The translations under genes and the position numbers were made by a program. From contig URQQ01000067.1 of NCBI GenBank assembly GCA_900549995.1, positions 1-22,050 on the forward strand: 22,050 nucleotides of DNA. The letters are read 5' to 3'. The notes below the pieces were generated by a model. That model was given only the letters and a program-made list of their open reading frames with translations, was not told the origin of the DNA and ran no database searches. The DNA comes from an uncultured Lachnospiraceae bacterium. Its GTDB lineage: Bacteria > Bacillota > Clostridia > Lachnospirales > Lachnospiraceae. Shown one piece after another: positions 21,794 through 22,050 of this stretch. The stretch's first letter is position 1. Every line of letters begins with the position of its first letter.

Positions 21794-22050
21794 CTAGACT
21801 CTTCTACGTTTCGGTGGGCGGCAACCATTGTGTGGTACCGGTGTTACGTCTCTGATGCTTGTTACATCAATTCCGCAAGCCTGTAATGCACGGATTGCAG
21901 CTTCTCTTCCTGATCCTGGTCCTTTTACCATAACGTCTACTGATTTCAGTCCATGTGGTAAAGCAGCTTTTGCAGCTGTTTCTGCTGCCATCTGTGCTGC
22001 ATATGGAGTAGATTTCCTTGAACCTCTAAATCCCAGACCGCCTGCACTTG
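21794..22050 (-). CDS. rpsK: 30S ribosomal protein S11, C-terminal 84 residues (5' end beyond window)
   Basis: The visible part (SAGGLGFRGSRKSTPYAAQ ... GPGSGREAAIRALQ ... DVTPVPHNGCRPPKRRRV) is the highly conserved C-terminal two thirds of S11, which lies on the 30S platform and helps form the mRNA path near the E site. The frame is open to the right edge. The stop is TAG at 21794-21796, 41 bases before rpsD. Full-length S11 is about 130 residues, so roughly 45 are missing off the edge. Confidence 0.97.
   Translation of the reverse strand, partial: SAGGLGFRGSRKSTPYAAQMAAETAAKAALPHGLKSVDVMVKGPGSGREAAIRALQACGIDVTSIRDVTPVPHNGCRPPKRRRV

Overview
The window looks like chromosome from an anaerobic, low-GC Gram-positive bacterium of the class Clostridia, most likely family Lachnospiraceae. 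The family is inferred from three things: a selenoprotein glycine reductase operon, a clostridial-type bifunctional AdhE, and a ribosomal protein L17 with a large internal insertion. No species can be named from the sequence. Almost every gene lies on the minus strand; the one clear plus-strand gene is an amidohydrolase at 2024-3244.

Layout from left to right. (1) 1-1748: the N-terminal 582 codons of adhE, running off the left edge, behind a near-consensus promoter embedded in an 18-bp inverted repeat that resembles a pair of Rex (NADH-sensing repressor) sites. (2) 2024-3244 (+): a metal-dependent amidohydrolase, convergent with a secreted two-domain cell-wall hydrolase (glucosaminidase plus M23 peptidase) at 3311-4942; a hairpin terminator sits between them. 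(3) 5235-13123 (-): a complete glycine reductase operon in the order grdX, grdE, grdB, trxB, trxA, grdA, grdC, grdD. grdB and grdA each contain an in-frame TGA at the known selenocysteine position, followed by a SECIS-like hairpin, so ordinary gene calling splits or truncates both. (4) 13188-13365: a single-aptamer glycine riboswitch with an intrinsic terminator, upstream of grdX and directly behind a sodium:amino-acid (alanine/glycine type) symporter gene at 13388-14764. (5) 15102-19273 (-): an ABC efflux-type operon (ATPase, membrane-fusion-like adaptor, MacB/FtsX-type permease, small four-helix membrane protein) with a good promoter overlapped by a perfect palindrome. (6) 19423-22050 (-): the distal end of the ribosomal protein 'alpha' operon, rpsK (partial), rpsD, rpoA, rplQ, ending in an intrinsic terminator.

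How it works together: the symporter probably brings in glycine. The riboswitch senses glycine and controls the reductase. Component B (GrdE/GrdB) activates glycine on a pyruvoyl group and hands the carboxymethyl group to the selenoprotein GrdA. GrdA passes an acetyl thioester to component C (GrdC/GrdD), which releases acetyl phosphate for ATP synthesis, and TrxB/TrxA re-reduce GrdA. AdhE offers a second electron sink (acetyl-CoA to ethanol), so the left part of the window is largely about fermentative redox balance. I saw no phage, transposon, CRISPR array, tRNA or rRNA. The most interesting material is regulatory RNA and DNA: the singlet riboswitch, the SECIS elements, the hairpin-rich spacers around grdA, the adhE operator, the efflux-operon palindrome and the L17 insertion.
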